The notes under the pieces were generated by a model. That model was given only the letters and a program-made list of their open reading frames with translations. It ran no database searches and had not been told where the DNA came from. From JBCBGF01 sp038526915 (GTDB lineage Bacteria > Pseudomonadota > Alphaproteobacteria > Rhodobacterales > Rhodobacteraceae), in contig JBCBGF010000005.1 in NCBI GenBank assembly GCA_038526915.1, positions 1 through 64,000 on the forward strand: 64,000 nucleotides of DNA, given 5' to 3'. Both the position numbers and the translations under genes were made by a program. The stretch's first letter is position 1. Each line of letters opens with the position of its first letter. This document shows, piece by piece, positions 1 through 9,410 of this stretch.

Positions 1-437
1 GCCGCAAGCGCGGGATGGCGCAGGGTGTCGCCGACCGAGATCCCGAAGCGGGAGGAGAGGCCGCCATTGATTTCGAGCACCGCCAGAACCCCCGGCCCGC
101 CGTCGATGGTCGTCTCGTCCAATGGCACGGCGTTTTCGTGGATATGCGTCACCGTGCCGGTTTCATCGAGAAAGATCATGTCGAGCGGGATCAGCGTATC
201 GCGCATCTAGAATGTGGCGCGCTGGGGGGCGGGATAGACGAACAGCATGCCCGCACCGCTGGGCATGGAGGGGCGGTTCATCAGGCCTTGGGCGCGCTCG
301 GCCGGCTCATCCGCTACTTCTACGGTGAACCTTGCCTGCCCCCAATCGCCGCGGATATCGACGCGGGCCTCGTCACAGGAGGCGGACGCCTGCACCGCCG
401 ACGCGAGCAGAACCGCAAGGGGCAACGCCAGTTTCAC
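1..437 (-). pseudogene. DUF192 secreted protein interrupted by an in-frame TAG
   Basis: The GTG start overlaps the stop of the cold-shock gene (GTGA). A signal peptide of about 19 residues follows, then a DUF192 domain with the motif GLMNRPSMP. The reading frame hits TAG at 209-207 directly after residues ATF. The family normally has Phe-Trp-Met here, and one G-to-A change turns TGG into TAG. Beyond the stop the same frame stays open to the window edge and encodes typical DUF192 sequence (MRDTLIPLDMIFLD, later DGGPGVLAVLEINGG). The gene is therefore either a recent nonsense pseudogene, a sequencing error or a readthrough gene. DUF192 function is poorly known. The 3' end lies outside the window. 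Confidence 0.8.
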
Positions 438-973
438 TGATCGCTCTTGGTCGCCGATTCCCAGCTCGTGACCTGGACGGCCATCCGGCCACGGGCGCCG
501 TCGACGACCCGGAGGGTGATCGCCTCGCCCGGCTGGAGGTCGGCCAGACCGGAGCGGCGCAACACCTCGACATGCAGAAACACATCCTCGGGCTTGCCGA
601 ATACATTGGCGAACCCAAAGCCTTTGGCTTTGTCGAACCACTTCACCCGCGCGGGCAGCCGCGGCAGGGACATATCGACGGGTTCGGCAATGCCGCCCGC
701 CCCATCATCGGTGTCATCCGGATCGCCTTCACCGACCGGCGGGTCGATCCGCAGCACTTCCACCGCCTGCGCACCGCGCGCGGTCTCTTGTACGATGATC
801 TCAATCCCGGCAGCGTCGGCGACGGAGCTTTGTCCGAAGTTCCGCAGCACGTTGGCATGGAGCAGGATATCGGGGCCGCCCTCTTCCGCGACGACAAAGC
901 CGAAGCCCTTGGACGGATCAAACCATTTGACCCTGCCCTGAACTGTGCGCCCCCGCTCGTCCGCGTCACTCAT
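434..973 (-). CDS. two-domain cold-shock protein
   Basis: This 179-residue protein contains two cold-shock domains in tandem, each with the RNA-binding motif KGFGF (residues 22-26 and 117-121) and an RNP2-like motif (DILLH, DVFLH). An acidic linker of about 30 residues joins them. Classical CspA is about 70 residues with one domain. The double form is, from memory, common in alphaproteobacteria. It should bind single-stranded RNA or DNA in the cytoplasm and act as an RNA chaperone. It lies upstream of the DUF192 gene and overlaps it, and is 122 bases downstream of pdxH on the same strand. No strong promoter or ribosome site could be read with confidence. Confidence 0.9.
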   Translation of the reverse strand: MSDADERGRTVQGRVKWFDPSKGFGFVVAEEGGPDILLHANVLRNFGQSSVADAAGIEIIVQETARGAQAVEVLRIDPPVGEGDPDDTDDGAGGIAEPVDMSLPRLPARVKWFDKAKGFGFANVFGKPEDVFLHVEVLRRSGLADLQPGEAITLRVVDGARGRMAVQVTSWESATKSDQ

Positions 974-1095
974 AATAGATCGCTTTGTCCCGTTCCGCTT
1001 GGCGGAGTGTTTTGTCTAGTTAGCGTCAAGTTCTTGGCCGGTTGCAAGAGAAAATATTGTAGATTGGCACGTTTACCGTTTGCGTATCGTGAACG

Positions 1096-1701
1096 TCACG
1101 GATGCAATCGGGCAACAGACCACGCATCCTCAAGCGACGTGCGCCGCCATTGGAACCGGTCATGTAGCCTGAACGCCCCATCCGCCCAGAACTCCATCTC
1201 AAGGGGGCGCAAACGATACCCGCCCCAGTGCGGGGGCCGCTTCGGGTTGGTCCCATGGGTGGCCGTTGCCTTGGCCACCGCGCCCATCAATGCCTCGCGA
1301 GATGCCAAGGGCCGCGATTGCTGGGACGCCCATGCGCCCAAACGGCTCTTCAGCGCGCGCGATGCGTAATACTCATCCGCTTTTGGTCCTTCCTCACGCG
1401 TTACAATTCCGCGGGCTCGGACCTGCCGGTGGAGCGATTTCCAATGCATGACGAACGCGGCCTTGCCGCTTGCATCAAGCTCTCGCCCCTTGGCGCTGTC
1501 ATAGTTAGTATAGAAGACAAACGCCTCCGGCTCTATCTCTTTTAGCAAAACAGTGCGCACATTTGGCAGGCCTTCTGCATCCACCGTGGCAATTTGCATC
1601 GCATTGGGATCGTTTGGCTCAGATTGCGCCGCCTCATCCAGCCAGCGCTGCGCAATCACAAACGGGTCGTCGCCCGCAAAGATGCCGTCGCGTTTGTCCA
1701 T
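1096..1701 (-). CDS. pdxH: pyridoxamine 5'-phosphate oxidase
   Basis: The 201-residue product matches PdxH, the FMN enzyme that oxidises pyridoxine or pyridoxamine 5'-phosphate to pyridoxal phosphate. Diagnostic stretches are VRTVLLKEI, FVFYTNYDSAKG, the R-GAWASQQS region, and the C-terminal GGYRLRPLEMEFW and RLHDR segments that bind FMN and substrate. The frame is open 52 codons further upstream, but the start at MDKRDGIFA fits the family length. It is divergent from fabI, with about 150 bases between them. The fabI/pdxH/cold-shock arrangement is familiar from Rhodobacterales. Confidence 0.93.
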   Translation of the reverse strand: MDKRDGIFAGDDPFVIAQRWLDEAAQSEPNDPNAMQIATVDAEGLPNVRTVLLKEIEPEAFVFYTNYDSAKGRELDASGKAAFVMHWKSLHRQVRARGIVTREEGPKADEYYASRALKSRLGAWASQQSRPLASREALMGAVAKATATHGTNPKRPPHWGGYRLRPLEMEFWADGAFRLHDRFQWRRTSLEDAWSVARLHP

Positions 1702-1850
1702 TACCGATGCTCCAGTTTGCGGGTGATCCGTTGGCCGGGCGGCGTCGATACGCTGTTCGACTGCGGCTGGCAAGAGCCCTGCGTGATCTTGAATGCGCCC
1801 GGACAATGGCATACCAGAACTCACGTTGAGACAAGAGGCGCAGGATTTCC

Positions 1851-2657
1851 ATGACATCCCAATTGATGAGCGGTAAACGCGGTCTGATCATGGGCCTTGC
1901 CAATGACAAGTCCATTGCCTGGGGCATAGCGCGCGCCTGTGCCGAACACGGCGCGGAGCTGGCGTTTTCCTATCAGGGGGATGCGTTGAAGAAACGCGTC
2001 GACCCGCTGGCCGCGCAGCTGGGATCGGACATCGTGCTGCCCTGCGATGTGGCGGATGAGGCGTCGATGGATGCGCTGTTTGCGTCGCTGAAAGAGCGGT
2101 GGGGCACGCTGGATTTTGTGGTCCACGCCATCGGGTTTTCCGACAAGAGCGAGTTGCGCGGGCGGTATGTGGATACGAGCCGCAGCAACTTCACCATGTC
2201 GATGGATATCTCGGTCTATTCGTTTACTGCGGTGGCGCAGCGGGCAAGCGCGATGATGACTCCCGGCGGGTCGCTTCTGACGCTCACCTATTACGGGGCC
2301 GAGCGTGTGATGCCGCATTATAACGTCATGGGTGTCGCCAAGGCCGCGCTGGAGGCCAGCGTGCGTTATATCGCCGAGGATCTGGGCAAGGACGGGATCC
2401 GGTGCAACGCGATCTCTGCCGGACCGATCAAGACGCTGGCGGCCTCGGGGATTGGGGATTTCCGCTACATCATGAAATGGAATGAGCTGAATTCGCCCCT
2501 GCGCCGCAATGTGACGACCACGGATGTGGGCAAATCGGCGCTGTATCTGTTGTCTGACCTCGGCGACGGGGTGACGGGCGAAGTGCTGCATGTGGATGCG
2601 GGCTACCACGTGGTCGGCATGAAGGCGGTCGACGCGCCTGACATCTCGACGGTCTGA
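1851..2657 (+). CDS. fabI: enoyl-ACP reductase (NADH), FabI type
   Basis: FabI reduces trans-2-enoyl-ACP in the last step of each fatty-acid elongation cycle. The 268-residue protein has the FabI-style cofactor loop (GLANDKSIAWGIA), the catalytic Tyr-X6-Lys pair (Tyr157 and Lys164 in YNVMGVAK), and the LSDLGDGVTGEVLHVDAGY C-terminal signature of this short-chain dehydrogenase branch. An AGGA sits about six bases before the chosen ATG. A second ATG five codons later is also possible. The lysE-type gene begins five bases after the stop, so the two are probably cotranscribed. Confidence 0.95.
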   Translation: MTSQLMSGKRGLIMGLANDKSIAWGIARACAEHGAELAFSYQGDALKKRVDPLAAQLGSDIVLPCDVADEASMDALFASLKERWGTLDFVVHAIGFSDKSELRGRYVDTSRSNFTMSMDISVYSFTAVAQRASAMMTPGGSLLTLTYYGAERVMPHYNVMGVAKAALEASVRYIAEDLGKDGIRCNAISAGPIKTLAASGIGDFRYIMKWNELNSPLRRNVTTTDVGKSALYLLSDLGDGVTGEVLHVDAGYHVVGMKAVDAPDISTV

Positions 2658-2662
2658 GCGGG

Positions 2663-3265
2663 ATGGAGCTTGCCCATCTGATCGCGTTTAACCTCGCGCT
2701 TTTGGCCGCCCTGGCCAGCCCAGGTCCCGCCCTCCTCCTCGCGCTGCGCAATACGCTGACCGGGGGTCAGGCCGCGGGGGTTGCCACGGGGATCGGGCTG
2801 GCGCTGGTGGCGGCGCTTTGGACGTTGGCGGCGCTATTGGGATTGAACGCCGTCTTTACCCTCTTTCCCTGGGCCTACACGGCCGTGAAAACGGCGGGCG
2901 CGCTCTACCTGCTCTATATCGCGTGGAGCACGTGGCGCGGGGCGAAGACCCCGGTGGGCGCGGCCAAGGGGACGGGTCGGCGCGCCTTTCTGAGCGGGGT
3001 CATGGTGAACCTGTTGAACCCGAAATCGGTGCTGTTTGCCGCCGCCGTGCTGGTGGTGATCTTCCCACCCAATCTGACGCTCGCTGAGAAATTCCTGATC
3101 GTTAGCAATCACTTCGTGGTCGAAGTTATAGCGTACAGCCTGTTTGCATTGGTCCTCAGCCGCGGGCCGGTGCGGGACGGATACCTGCGCGCGAAACCGG
3201 TGATCGACCGCGTGACGGCGGTGATCCTGGGCGGGCTGGGTGCGCGGCTTTTGGTAGAGAGGTAG
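2663..3265 (+). CDS. LysE/RhtB-family amino-acid exporter
   Basis: This 200-residue, strongly hydrophobic protein has about five or six membrane spans. It carries the N-terminal LASPGPALLLALRN signature of the LysE/RhtB exporters and the conserved LLNPKSVLF segment of the middle loop. Family members export basic or hydrophobic amino acids or their derivatives out of the cell; the substrate cannot be read from sequence. It starts five bases after fabI and ends five bases before the phosphoribosyltransferase gene, so it sits within one transcription unit with both. A functional link is not apparent. Confidence 0.88.
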   Translation: MELAHLIAFNLALLAALASPGPALLLALRNTLTGGQAAGVATGIGLALVAALWTLAALLGLNAVFTLFPWAYTAVKTAGALYLLYIAWSTWRGAKTPVGAAKGTGRRAFLSGVMVNLLNPKSVLFAAAVLVVIFPPNLTLAEKFLIVSNHFVVEVIAYSLFALVLSRGPVRDGYLRAKPVIDRVTAVILGGLGARLLVER

Positions 3266-3270
3266 AGGCG

Positions 3271-3771
3271 ATGAACGACCGTCTTCCCCATGAGAAAGGG
3301 TTCCACGTCAGTTGGGACCAGATCCACCGCGACGCGCGCGCCCTGGCCTGGCGGCTGGACGGGCAAGGCCCGGACAATGGTGCCTGGAAGGCGGTGGTGG
3401 CGATCACGCGGGGGGGCATGGCGCCGGCGATGATCGCGGCGCGGGAATTGGACATCCGCATGGTCGATACGATCAGCGTCAAAAGCTACAACCACCAGGA
3501 ACAATCCGAGCCAAAGATCATCAAGACGCCGGATATGGACATGGTGGGCGACGGCACCGGCATTCTGATCATCGACGATCTGGTGGATACCGGCAAAACG
3601 CTGGAGGTCGTGCGGGCCGCGATGCCCAAGGCGCATGTGGCCACCGTCTATGCAAAGCCCAAGGGGCGTCCCATGGTTGACACGTTTATTACCGAAGTCA
3701 GCCAAGATACGTGGATTTTCTTCCCTTGGGACATGGCCCTGCAGTATGTGGAACCCTATCGGGGCGCCTGA
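3271..3771 (+). CDS. gpt: xanthine/guanine phosphoribosyltransferase
   Basis: The 166-residue protein is a type I phosphoribosyltransferase with the PRPP-binding motif ILIIDDLVDTGKT (residues 98-110) and the flexible-loop region around VKSYNHQEQ. Overall size and the ITRGGMAPA pyrophosphate loop match Gpt, which salvages xanthine and guanine to XMP and GMP. The GAGGTAGAGG run just before the ATG is a good ribosome-binding site. It lies between the exporter gene and a sulfotransferase gene on the same strand. Confidence 0.93.
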   Translation: MNDRLPHEKGFHVSWDQIHRDARALAWRLDGQGPDNGAWKAVVAITRGGMAPAMIAARELDIRMVDTISVKSYNHQEQSEPKIIKTPDMDMVGDGTGILIIDDLVDTGKTLEVVRAAMPKAHVATVYAKPKGRPMVDTFITEVSQDTWIFFPWDMALQYVEPYRGA

Positions 3772-3804
3772 CGGCTGGGGCCGGGGCAAAAGGTGCGAGC
3801 ACGG

Positions 3805-4812
3805 ATGCGCAGTGACACGGGCGGGTTGGGCCGCGACTATCTGATTATCACCGGCAGCGGGCGGTCGGGCACGAACATGCTGCTCGATCTGATGGATTGC
3901 CACGACAACACGTTCTGCCGCAACGAACCGCACGCGCTGCAAACCAACCCCGTCTTCCCGATGTCTGAAGAACTGGCCGAGGAGCTGGTGCCCGAGGTGA
4001 CGATGGAAGCATGGCATGACGCCATGACCTTCTGCGGCACCCATAACGGTGAACGCGACCGGTTCGATCAGGAGGGGAAGCGGTATTTCCGGGCCTCCCC
4101 CCTGCCCGCCCTGGGTCTCAACATCTTCAAACGCCGCCGGGTGCGCAGTGCGCTGAGCTTCATCAACCCCGCCTACCGCACGCTCGAATGGCCGTGCCCA
4201 AGCCTTTACATCAGCCCCAAGCGGCTGCGTGAGAGCTATCCGGTGTTCAAAATCCTGCGCTCGCCCGTGCCGATCACGGCGACGCATGCGCAAGACCCGC
4301 ACCAGCGCGTGGCGCATATGATCCGCGATCCCAAGGGCAACCTGCGGTCGTGGTATAACCGCTATATCCTGCGCACGGCGGGCAGCCCGCAGAAGGTGTT
4401 TACCGACAACATGACCCAGGTGCCGGCGATCTTGCGCCACTATGGCGAGGATCCGAACCGGTATGGGGAGTTTTCGGAAGAGGCGCTGTTTGAGACGCAG
4501 CTTTGGCTCTGGCGGTACATCCAGGAGACGCTGATCGAACGGATCGGGCATTCGGATCGGTATGTGTCTTTCCTATACTCTGATGCTGTGAAGAAGCCGG
4601 TGCAAACCGCTGAAAAGCTGTATTCTTTCCTGGGGCTTGAGTTCACGGAGGCGCATGCTGAAAAGGTGCGGGCCACGCGCAATACGCTGTTCGCCAAGGG
4701 CCACAGCCACGATGTGCCCGAGGCCAAGATGGAGGCCGCGATCAAGGCGGTTCTGGACGGCTCGAAAGCGATGGACCTCTTGGGCAGCCTGCAAAGCCGG
4801 ACGGCCGCCTGA
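3805..4812 (+). CDS. sulfotransferase-family protein
   Basis: The N-terminus carries the P-loop-like 5'-phosphosulfate motif TGSGRSGTNML that marks PAPS-dependent sulfotransferases. A MIRDPKGNLRSWYNRYI segment, about 165 residues in, matches the 3'-phosphate binding motif (R-DP-...-S-Y). The C-terminal LYSFLGLEF part is also typical. It probably transfers sulfate from PAPS to a carbohydrate or lipid; the acceptor is unknown. A GTG four codons upstream (3793) is an alternative start, but an AAGG element lies immediately before that GTG and too close to serve it. The gene ends two bases before the aminotransferase ATG. Confidence 0.8.
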   Translation: MRSDTGGLGRDYLIITGSGRSGTNMLLDLMDCHDNTFCRNEPHALQTNPVFPMSEELAEELVPEVTMEAWHDAMTFCGTHNGERDRFDQEGKRYFRASPLPALGLNIFKRRRVRSALSFINPAYRTLEWPCPSLYISPKRLRESYPVFKILRSPVPITATHAQDPHQRVAHMIRDPKGNLRSWYNRYILRTAGSPQKVFTDNMTQVPAILRHYGEDPNRYGEFSEEALFETQLWLWRYIQETLIERIGHSDRYVSFLYSDAVKKPVQTAEKLYSFLGLEFTEAHAEKVRATRNTLFAKGHSHDVPEAKMEAAIKAVLDGSKAMDLLGSLQSRTAA

Positions 4813-4814
4813 GG

Positions 4815-6023
4815 ATGCCCGCGCCGCTGAGCCCCAACATGGCGGCCACGATGGCCCCGCCGGTGATGGAGGCGCGGCGCTGGATCGAGGGGGTGACGTT
4901 TCCTGAGGATCGCCCGCTGATCAACCTGAGCCAGGCTGCGCCGGTGGACCCGCCTCCGCAAGCAATGCGCGAAGCAATGGCGGAGATGATCCTGAGCGAC
5001 GCGTCGGCGCATCTGTACGGGCCGGTTCTGGGCTTGCCTGAGTTGCGAGCGGAGCTGGCCGGACAGTGGGCGGCGGAGTATGGCGGGGAGGTTGCGCCGG
5101 AGAACGTAGGCATCACGGCGGGGTGCAACGAGGCGTTTACGGCGATTCTGGCCACGCTGGCGGCACCCGGGGATGCGGTGATGCTGGCGACGCCTTGGTA
5201 CTTCAACCACAAGATGGCGCTGGATATGGCCGGGGTGACGGCAATCGCGTTGCCCACCGGCGCAGGGTTGATCCCCGATGCGGAGGCTGCGGCGGAGCGG
5301 ATCACCGACCGTACGCGGGCGATTGCATTGGTCAGCCCCAACAATCCGGGTGGGGCGGAATACCCGGGCGAGACGCTGGCAGCCTTCCGCGATCTGGCGC
5401 GGGCGCGCGGGATAGCCTTGATCGTGGATGAGACTTATCGCGACTTTTACAGCGGGGACGGCGCGCCCCATGATCTGTTTGCCGATCCCGATTGGGACGA
5501 CACGCTGATCCACCTCTATTCGTTCTCCAAAGCCTATCGGCTGACCGGCCACCGCGTGGGGGCGATTGTCGCTGCGCCGGGTCGGTTGCGGCAGGTGGAG
5601 AAATACCTCGACACGGTGACGATTTGCGCACCGCAGCTTGGCCAGCGGGCGGCGCTCTGGGGGATGCGCAACCTGCGGCAGTGGCTGGCAGGCGAACGGG
5701 CTGAGATCCTGGCGCGACGGGCGGCGATGGAGGATGGGTTCCCCGGGCTTCCCGATTGGGAACTGTTGGGCTGCGGCGCGTACTTTGCCTATGTCCGGCA
5801 TCCCTTTGATCTGCCGTCGGACCGGCTGGCCCCGGCTTTGGTCCACGAAGCGGGGCTCTTGATGCTGCCCGGTACGATGTTCCGGCCCGAGGATGATCGG
5901 GCAGGCAGGCGCGAGTTTCGCATCGCCTTCGCCAATAGCGACACCGCCGGGATCGCCACTTTGTTCGACAGATTATGCGGCCTTGATCCCGCGAGGCTTG
6001 CGGCCCTGTCGCCTGTGACATAA
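4815..6023 (+). CDS. PLP-dependent aminotransferase, class I/II
   Basis: A 402-residue fold-type I enzyme. Recognisable parts are the Tyr-Gly-Pro loop in ASAHLYGPVLGLPELR, the SPNNPGG turn that places the substrate-binding Asn, VDETYRDFY with the PLP-ring Asp, and SFSKAYRLTGHRVG with the Schiff-base lysine. The C-terminal arginine that binds the substrate carboxylate is in EFRIAFANS. The amino donor is not predictable. It begins two bases after the sulfotransferase stop, suggesting translational coupling. An internal Met at residue 9 could be the true start. Confidence 0.88.
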   Translation: MPAPLSPNMAATMAPPVMEARRWIEGVTFPEDRPLINLSQAAPVDPPPQAMREAMAEMILSDASAHLYGPVLGLPELRAELAGQWAAEYGGEVAPENVGITAGCNEAFTAILATLAAPGDAVMLATPWYFNHKMALDMAGVTAIALPTGAGLIPDAEAAAERITDRTRAIALVSPNNPGGAEYPGETLAAFRDLARARGIALIVDETYRDFYSGDGAPHDLFADPDWDDTLIHLYSFSKAYRLTGHRVGAIVAAPGRLRQVEKYLDTVTICAPQLGQRAALWGMRNLRQWLAGERAEILARRAAMEDGFPGLPDWELLGCGAYFAYVRHPFDLPSDRLAPALVHEAGLLMLPGTMFRPEDDRAGRREFRIAFANSDTAGIATLFDRLCGLDPARLAALSPVT

Positions 6024-6057
6024 ACGGTCGCGACATCTCATCAGAGGGCAGACTCCA

Positions 6058-7899
6058 ATGGCAAAAGGCCAGGCTTCACGCTTTTTCGTCTGGATTATTC
6101 TGGGCCTCCTGATCGTGGGGCTCGCGGGCTTTGGCGCGACCAATTTCGGCGGGTCGGTGCGCACGATCGGGTCGGTCGGCGATGAAGAGATCGAAACGGA
6201 TGCCTATGCCAGGGCGCTAGAGCAGGAACTGCGCGCGCTGACGGCGCAGTTCGGCCAGGCGGTGCCGTTTGCCCAGGCGCAGCAGTTCGGCATTGATCGC
6301 ACGGTTCTGTCCCGTCTGGTGACCCAGGCTGCGCTCGATAACGAAGCGCGTGCGGTGGGCATTTCCGTGGGCGATGAGGTCGTGGGTGAGCAGGTGCTGG
6401 AAATCCCAGCCTTTCGCGGGATCGACGGCGCGTTCGACCGCGAGGCTTATAGCTTCACCCTGCAGCGGTCCGGGATGAGCGTGGCCGAGTTCGAAGATGA
6501 AGTGCGCGATGATACCGCGCGGACGCTTTTGCAGGGCGCAGTTGTGGGCGGGCTAGAAGCGACGGACACGTATACGGAGACGCTGTTTCAGTGGGCGCGC
6601 GAGCGGCGGGATATCACCTGGGCGCGGTTGACCGAGGCGGAACTGGCGGAACCGATTGCGGAGCCGTCTGAGGCGGACCTGCAGGGTTATTATGAGGACA
6701 ACGCACCACTTTTCACCTTGGCCGAAGAGCGGGCGATTACGTACGCCTGGCTCACACCCGACATGATTGTCGACACGGTCGAGATGGATGAGGCGGGACT
6801 GCGCGCGCTTTACGAACAACGGATCGCGGAGTTTGTGCAGCCTGAGCGGCGGTTGGTGGAGCGGCTGGTCTACGGCAATGATGATGCGGCAGCAGCGGCG
6901 ATGGCGCGGCTGGACGCGGGCGAGGTGACGTTCGATGAGCTGGTGGCCGAGCGGGGGCTGACGCTGGAAGATATCGACCTGGGCGAAGTCGATGTGACCG
7001 CACTGGGCGACCCTGGCGCAGAGATCTTTGCACTGACTGAGCCTGGGGTCAGCGGCCCGCATATGAGCCCGCTAGGCCCCGCCCTGTTCCGCGTAAACGC
7101 AATTCTGAACGCGCGCGATATCCCGTTTGAGGAGGCGCGCGCGGACCTTGAGCCCGAATACGCCGCCGACCGCGCGCGGCGGGTGATCGGCGATATGCTG
7201 GGCGAGGTCGATGACCTGCTGGCGGGTGGCGCGACGCTTGAGGAACTGGCGACCGAGACCGAGATGGAGTTGGGCCAGATCGATTGGCGCCCGGACGTGG
7301 ATAGCGGGATCGCGGCCTATGAGGATTTCCGCGCCGCGGCCTTTGCCGCGCAGGAGGGCGATTTTCCGGAGGTTCTGGAGTTCGAAGAGGGCGGGATCTT
7401 TGCCCTGCGCCTCGATGAGATCCGGCCCCCTGCCCTGCAACCCCTTGATGAGGTGCGCGACCGCGTGATCGAGGGCTGGGCGGCGGAGGAAACCGGGCGC
7501 GTTCTCTTTGCGCAGGCCGAGGCGCTTGCCCAGGAGATCCGCGATGGCCGCGAGATGGCCGGGATCGATGCGCCCTTGCAGACCGCGCGCGGCATCCTGC
7601 GCGATGCGTTTATCGAAGACGCCCCGCCCGCCTTTGTCGCCGGTGTGTTTGAGATGGAGGAAGGCGAGATCCGGGTGTTTGAGGACGCGGGTGCGGCGGC
7701 TCTGGTGCGGTTGGACGCGATCCTGCCAGCGGAAGCCGAGGGCGGTGAGGATGCAGCCCTTCTCGCGGAACTCGCGCGGCAATCGACGCAAGGCATCGCT
7801 AATGATGTGCTGGACCTTTACTCGCGCGCGCTGCAGACCCGTGCGGGGATCCGGATCAACCAGCAGACGCTGAACGCCGTTCACGCGCAGTTCCCCTGA
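6058..7899 (+). CDS. PpiD/SurA-like periplasmic peptidyl-prolyl isomerase
   Basis: The 613-residue protein has a short cytoplasmic start, one membrane anchor at about residues 9-27 (FFVWIILGLLIVGLAGFGA), then a long acidic periplasmic part. This layout matches PpiD: a SurA-type N-terminal chaperone domain (GDEEIETDAYARALEQELR), a parvulin-like domain near residues 250-380 and a second rotamase-like region after it. It should assist folding of exported and outer-membrane proteins. The parvulin region is weakly conserved, so isomerase activity is uncertain. Its TGA shares one base with the trpE ATG, so the two are translationally coupled. Confidence 0.85.
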   Translation: MAKGQASRFFVWIILGLLIVGLAGFGATNFGGSVRTIGSVGDEEIETDAYARALEQELRALTAQFGQAVPFAQAQQFGIDRTVLSRLVTQAALDNEARAVGISVGDEVVGEQVLEIPAFRGIDGAFDREAYSFTLQRSGMSVAEFEDEVRDDTARTLLQGAVVGGLEATDTYTETLFQWARERRDITWARLTEAELAEPIAEPSEADLQGYYEDNAPLFTLAEERAITYAWLTPDMIVDTVEMDEAGLRALYEQRIAEFVQPERRLVERLVYGNDDAAAAAMARLDAGEVTFDELVAERGLTLEDIDLGEVDVTALGDPGAEIFALTEPGVSGPHMSPLGPALFRVNAILNARDIPFEEARADLEPEYAADRARRVIGDMLGEVDDLLAGGATLEELATETEMELGQIDWRPDVDSGIAAYEDFRAAAFAAQEGDFPEVLEFEEGGIFALRLDEIRPPALQPLDEVRDRVIEGWAAEETGRVLFAQAEALAQEIRDGREMAGIDAPLQTARGILRDAFIEDAPPAFVAGVFEMEEGEIRVFEDAGAAALVRLDAILPAEAEGGEDAALLAELARQSTQGIANDVLDLYSRALQTRAGIRINQQTLNAVHAQFP

Positions 7900-9410
7900 T
7901 GGCCCTGACCCCGGATTTTGAGACCTTCGCCCGCGCCTATGAGGCGGGCGAAAATCAGGTCGTCTATATGCGCCTGGCCGCTGACCTCGATACGCCGGTG
8001 TCACTGATGCTGAAACTGGCCGAGGCGAAGACGGACAGTTTCGTGCTGGAATCGGTGACGGGCGGCGAGGTGCGCGGGCGGTACTCGATCATTGGGATGA
8101 AGCCCGACCTGATCTGGGAATGCCGGGGCGAGACCAGCCGCATCAACCGCGAGGCGCGGTTTGATCGCGAAAGTTTTCAGGAGCTGGAGGGCAGCCCGCT
8201 GGATACCCTTCGCGCCGTGATTGGGGAGAGCCAGATTGCCCTGCCCGACGATCTGCCGGGTGCGGCGGCGGGGCTCTTTGGCTATCTGGGTTACGACATG
8301 ATCCGGCTGGTCGAGCATCTGCCGGACGTGAACCCCGATCCCTTGGGCCTGCCCGATGCGGTGATGCTGCGCCCCTCGGTGGTGGCGGTGCTCGATGGGG
8401 TGAAGGGCGATGTGACCGTGGTGTCGCCCGCCTGGGTTGGGTCGGGTCTGTCGGCGAAAGCGGCCTACGCGCAGGCGGCGGAGCGGGTGATGGACGCGGT
8501 GCGCGATCTTGACCGCGCGGTGCCGGGAGAGACGCGGGGGCTGGGGGATAGCGCACCGGTGGCGGAGCCTGTCTCGAACTTCACGCATGAGGGCTATCTG
8601 GCGGCAGTCGAGGCGGCCAAGGAATACATCCGCGCGGGGGACATTTTTCAGGTGGTCCCGTCGCAACGCTGGGCGCAGCCGTTCGAGTTGCCGCCCTTTG
8701 CGCTCTATCGGTCGCTCAGACGGACAAACCCGTCTCCCTTCATGTTCTATTTCAACTTCGGCGGGTTTCAGGTGATCGGCGCCAGTCCTGAAATCCTCGT
8801 GCGCGTGTTCGACAACGAGGTGACGATCCGCCCGATCGCGGGCACCCGCCCCCGTGGCGCGACGCCCGATGAGGATCGCGCCTTGGAGGCGGACCTCTTG
8901 GCCGATGAGAAGGAATGCGCGGAGCATCTGATGCTGCTCGATCTGGGCCGGAACGACGTGGGCCGGGTGGCGAAAATCGGCACCGTGCGGCCAACCGAGG
9001 AGTTCATCGTCGAACGCTATAGCCACGTGATGCACATCGTTTCAAACGTAGTGGGCGAGTTGGCGGAGGGGCATGACGCCCTTTCGGCGCTGTTGGCAGG
9101 CCTGCCTGCGGGCACGGTGTCGGGGGCGCCAAAGGTGCGCGCGATGGAGATCATTGACGAGTTGGAGCCCGAGAAGCGCGGCGTCTATGGCGGCGGTGTG
9201 GGGTATTTCAGCTCGGGCGGCGATATGGACATCTGTATCGCCCTACGCACGGCGGTGGTAAAGGACCAGACGCTTTATGTGCAGGCCGGGGGCGGCGTGG
9301 TGTATGACAGCGACCCCGAGGCCGAGTATCAGGAGACGGTCAACAAGGCCAAGGCGATCCGGCGTGCCGCAGAGGATGCGGGGCTGTTTACCGGGCGGGG
9401 GAACGCTTAA
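7899..9410 (+). CDS. trpE: anthranilate synthase component I
   Basis: TrpE converts chorismate to anthranilate using ammonia delivered by TrpG, the first committed step of tryptophan synthesis. The 503-residue protein has the N-terminal feedback-site region (LESVTGGEVRGRYSIIG) and the chorismate-binding domain with PSPFMFYFNFGG, IAGTRPRGATPDEDR, LDLGRNDVGRV, GTVSGAPKVRAMEIIDELE and GGGVGYFS. Its ATG overlaps the foldase stop. It is separated from trpGDC by a convergent gene, a split arrangement familiar from Rhodobacterales. Confidence 0.97.
   Translation: MALTPDFETFARAYEAGENQVVYMRLAADLDTPVSLMLKLAEAKTDSFVLESVTGGEVRGRYSIIGMKPDLIWECRGETSRINREARFDRESFQELEGSPLDTLRAVIGESQIALPDDLPGAAAGLFGYLGYDMIRLVEHLPDVNPDPLGLPDAVMLRPSVVAVLDGVKGDVTVVSPAWVGSGLSAKAAYAQAAERVMDAVRDLDRAVPGETRGLGDSAPVAEPVSNFTHEGYLAAVEAAKEYIRAGDIFQVVPSQRWAQPFELPPFALYRSLRRTNPSPFMFYFNFGGFQVIGASPEILVRVFDNEVTIRPIAGTRPRGATPDEDRALEADLLADEKECAEHLMLLDLGRNDVGRVAKIGTVRPTEEFIVERYSHVMHIVSNVVGELAEGHDALSALLAGLPAGTVSGAPKVRAMEIIDELEPEKRGVYGGGVGYFSSGGDMDICIALRTAVVKDQTLYVQAGGGVVYDSDPEAEYQETVNKAKAIRRAAEDAGLFTGRGNA

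Noticed and set aside
332..1369. 345-codon open frame on the plus strand over the cold-shock gene
   Set aside because: It is antisense to a protein with two exact cold-shock motifs and has no recognisable domain of its own.
3109..4551. 480-codon open frame on the minus strand across the exporter, gpt and sulfotransferase genes
   Set aside because: It covers three genes with clear motifs on the other strand and has a His/Arg-rich composition typical of antisense shadow frames.
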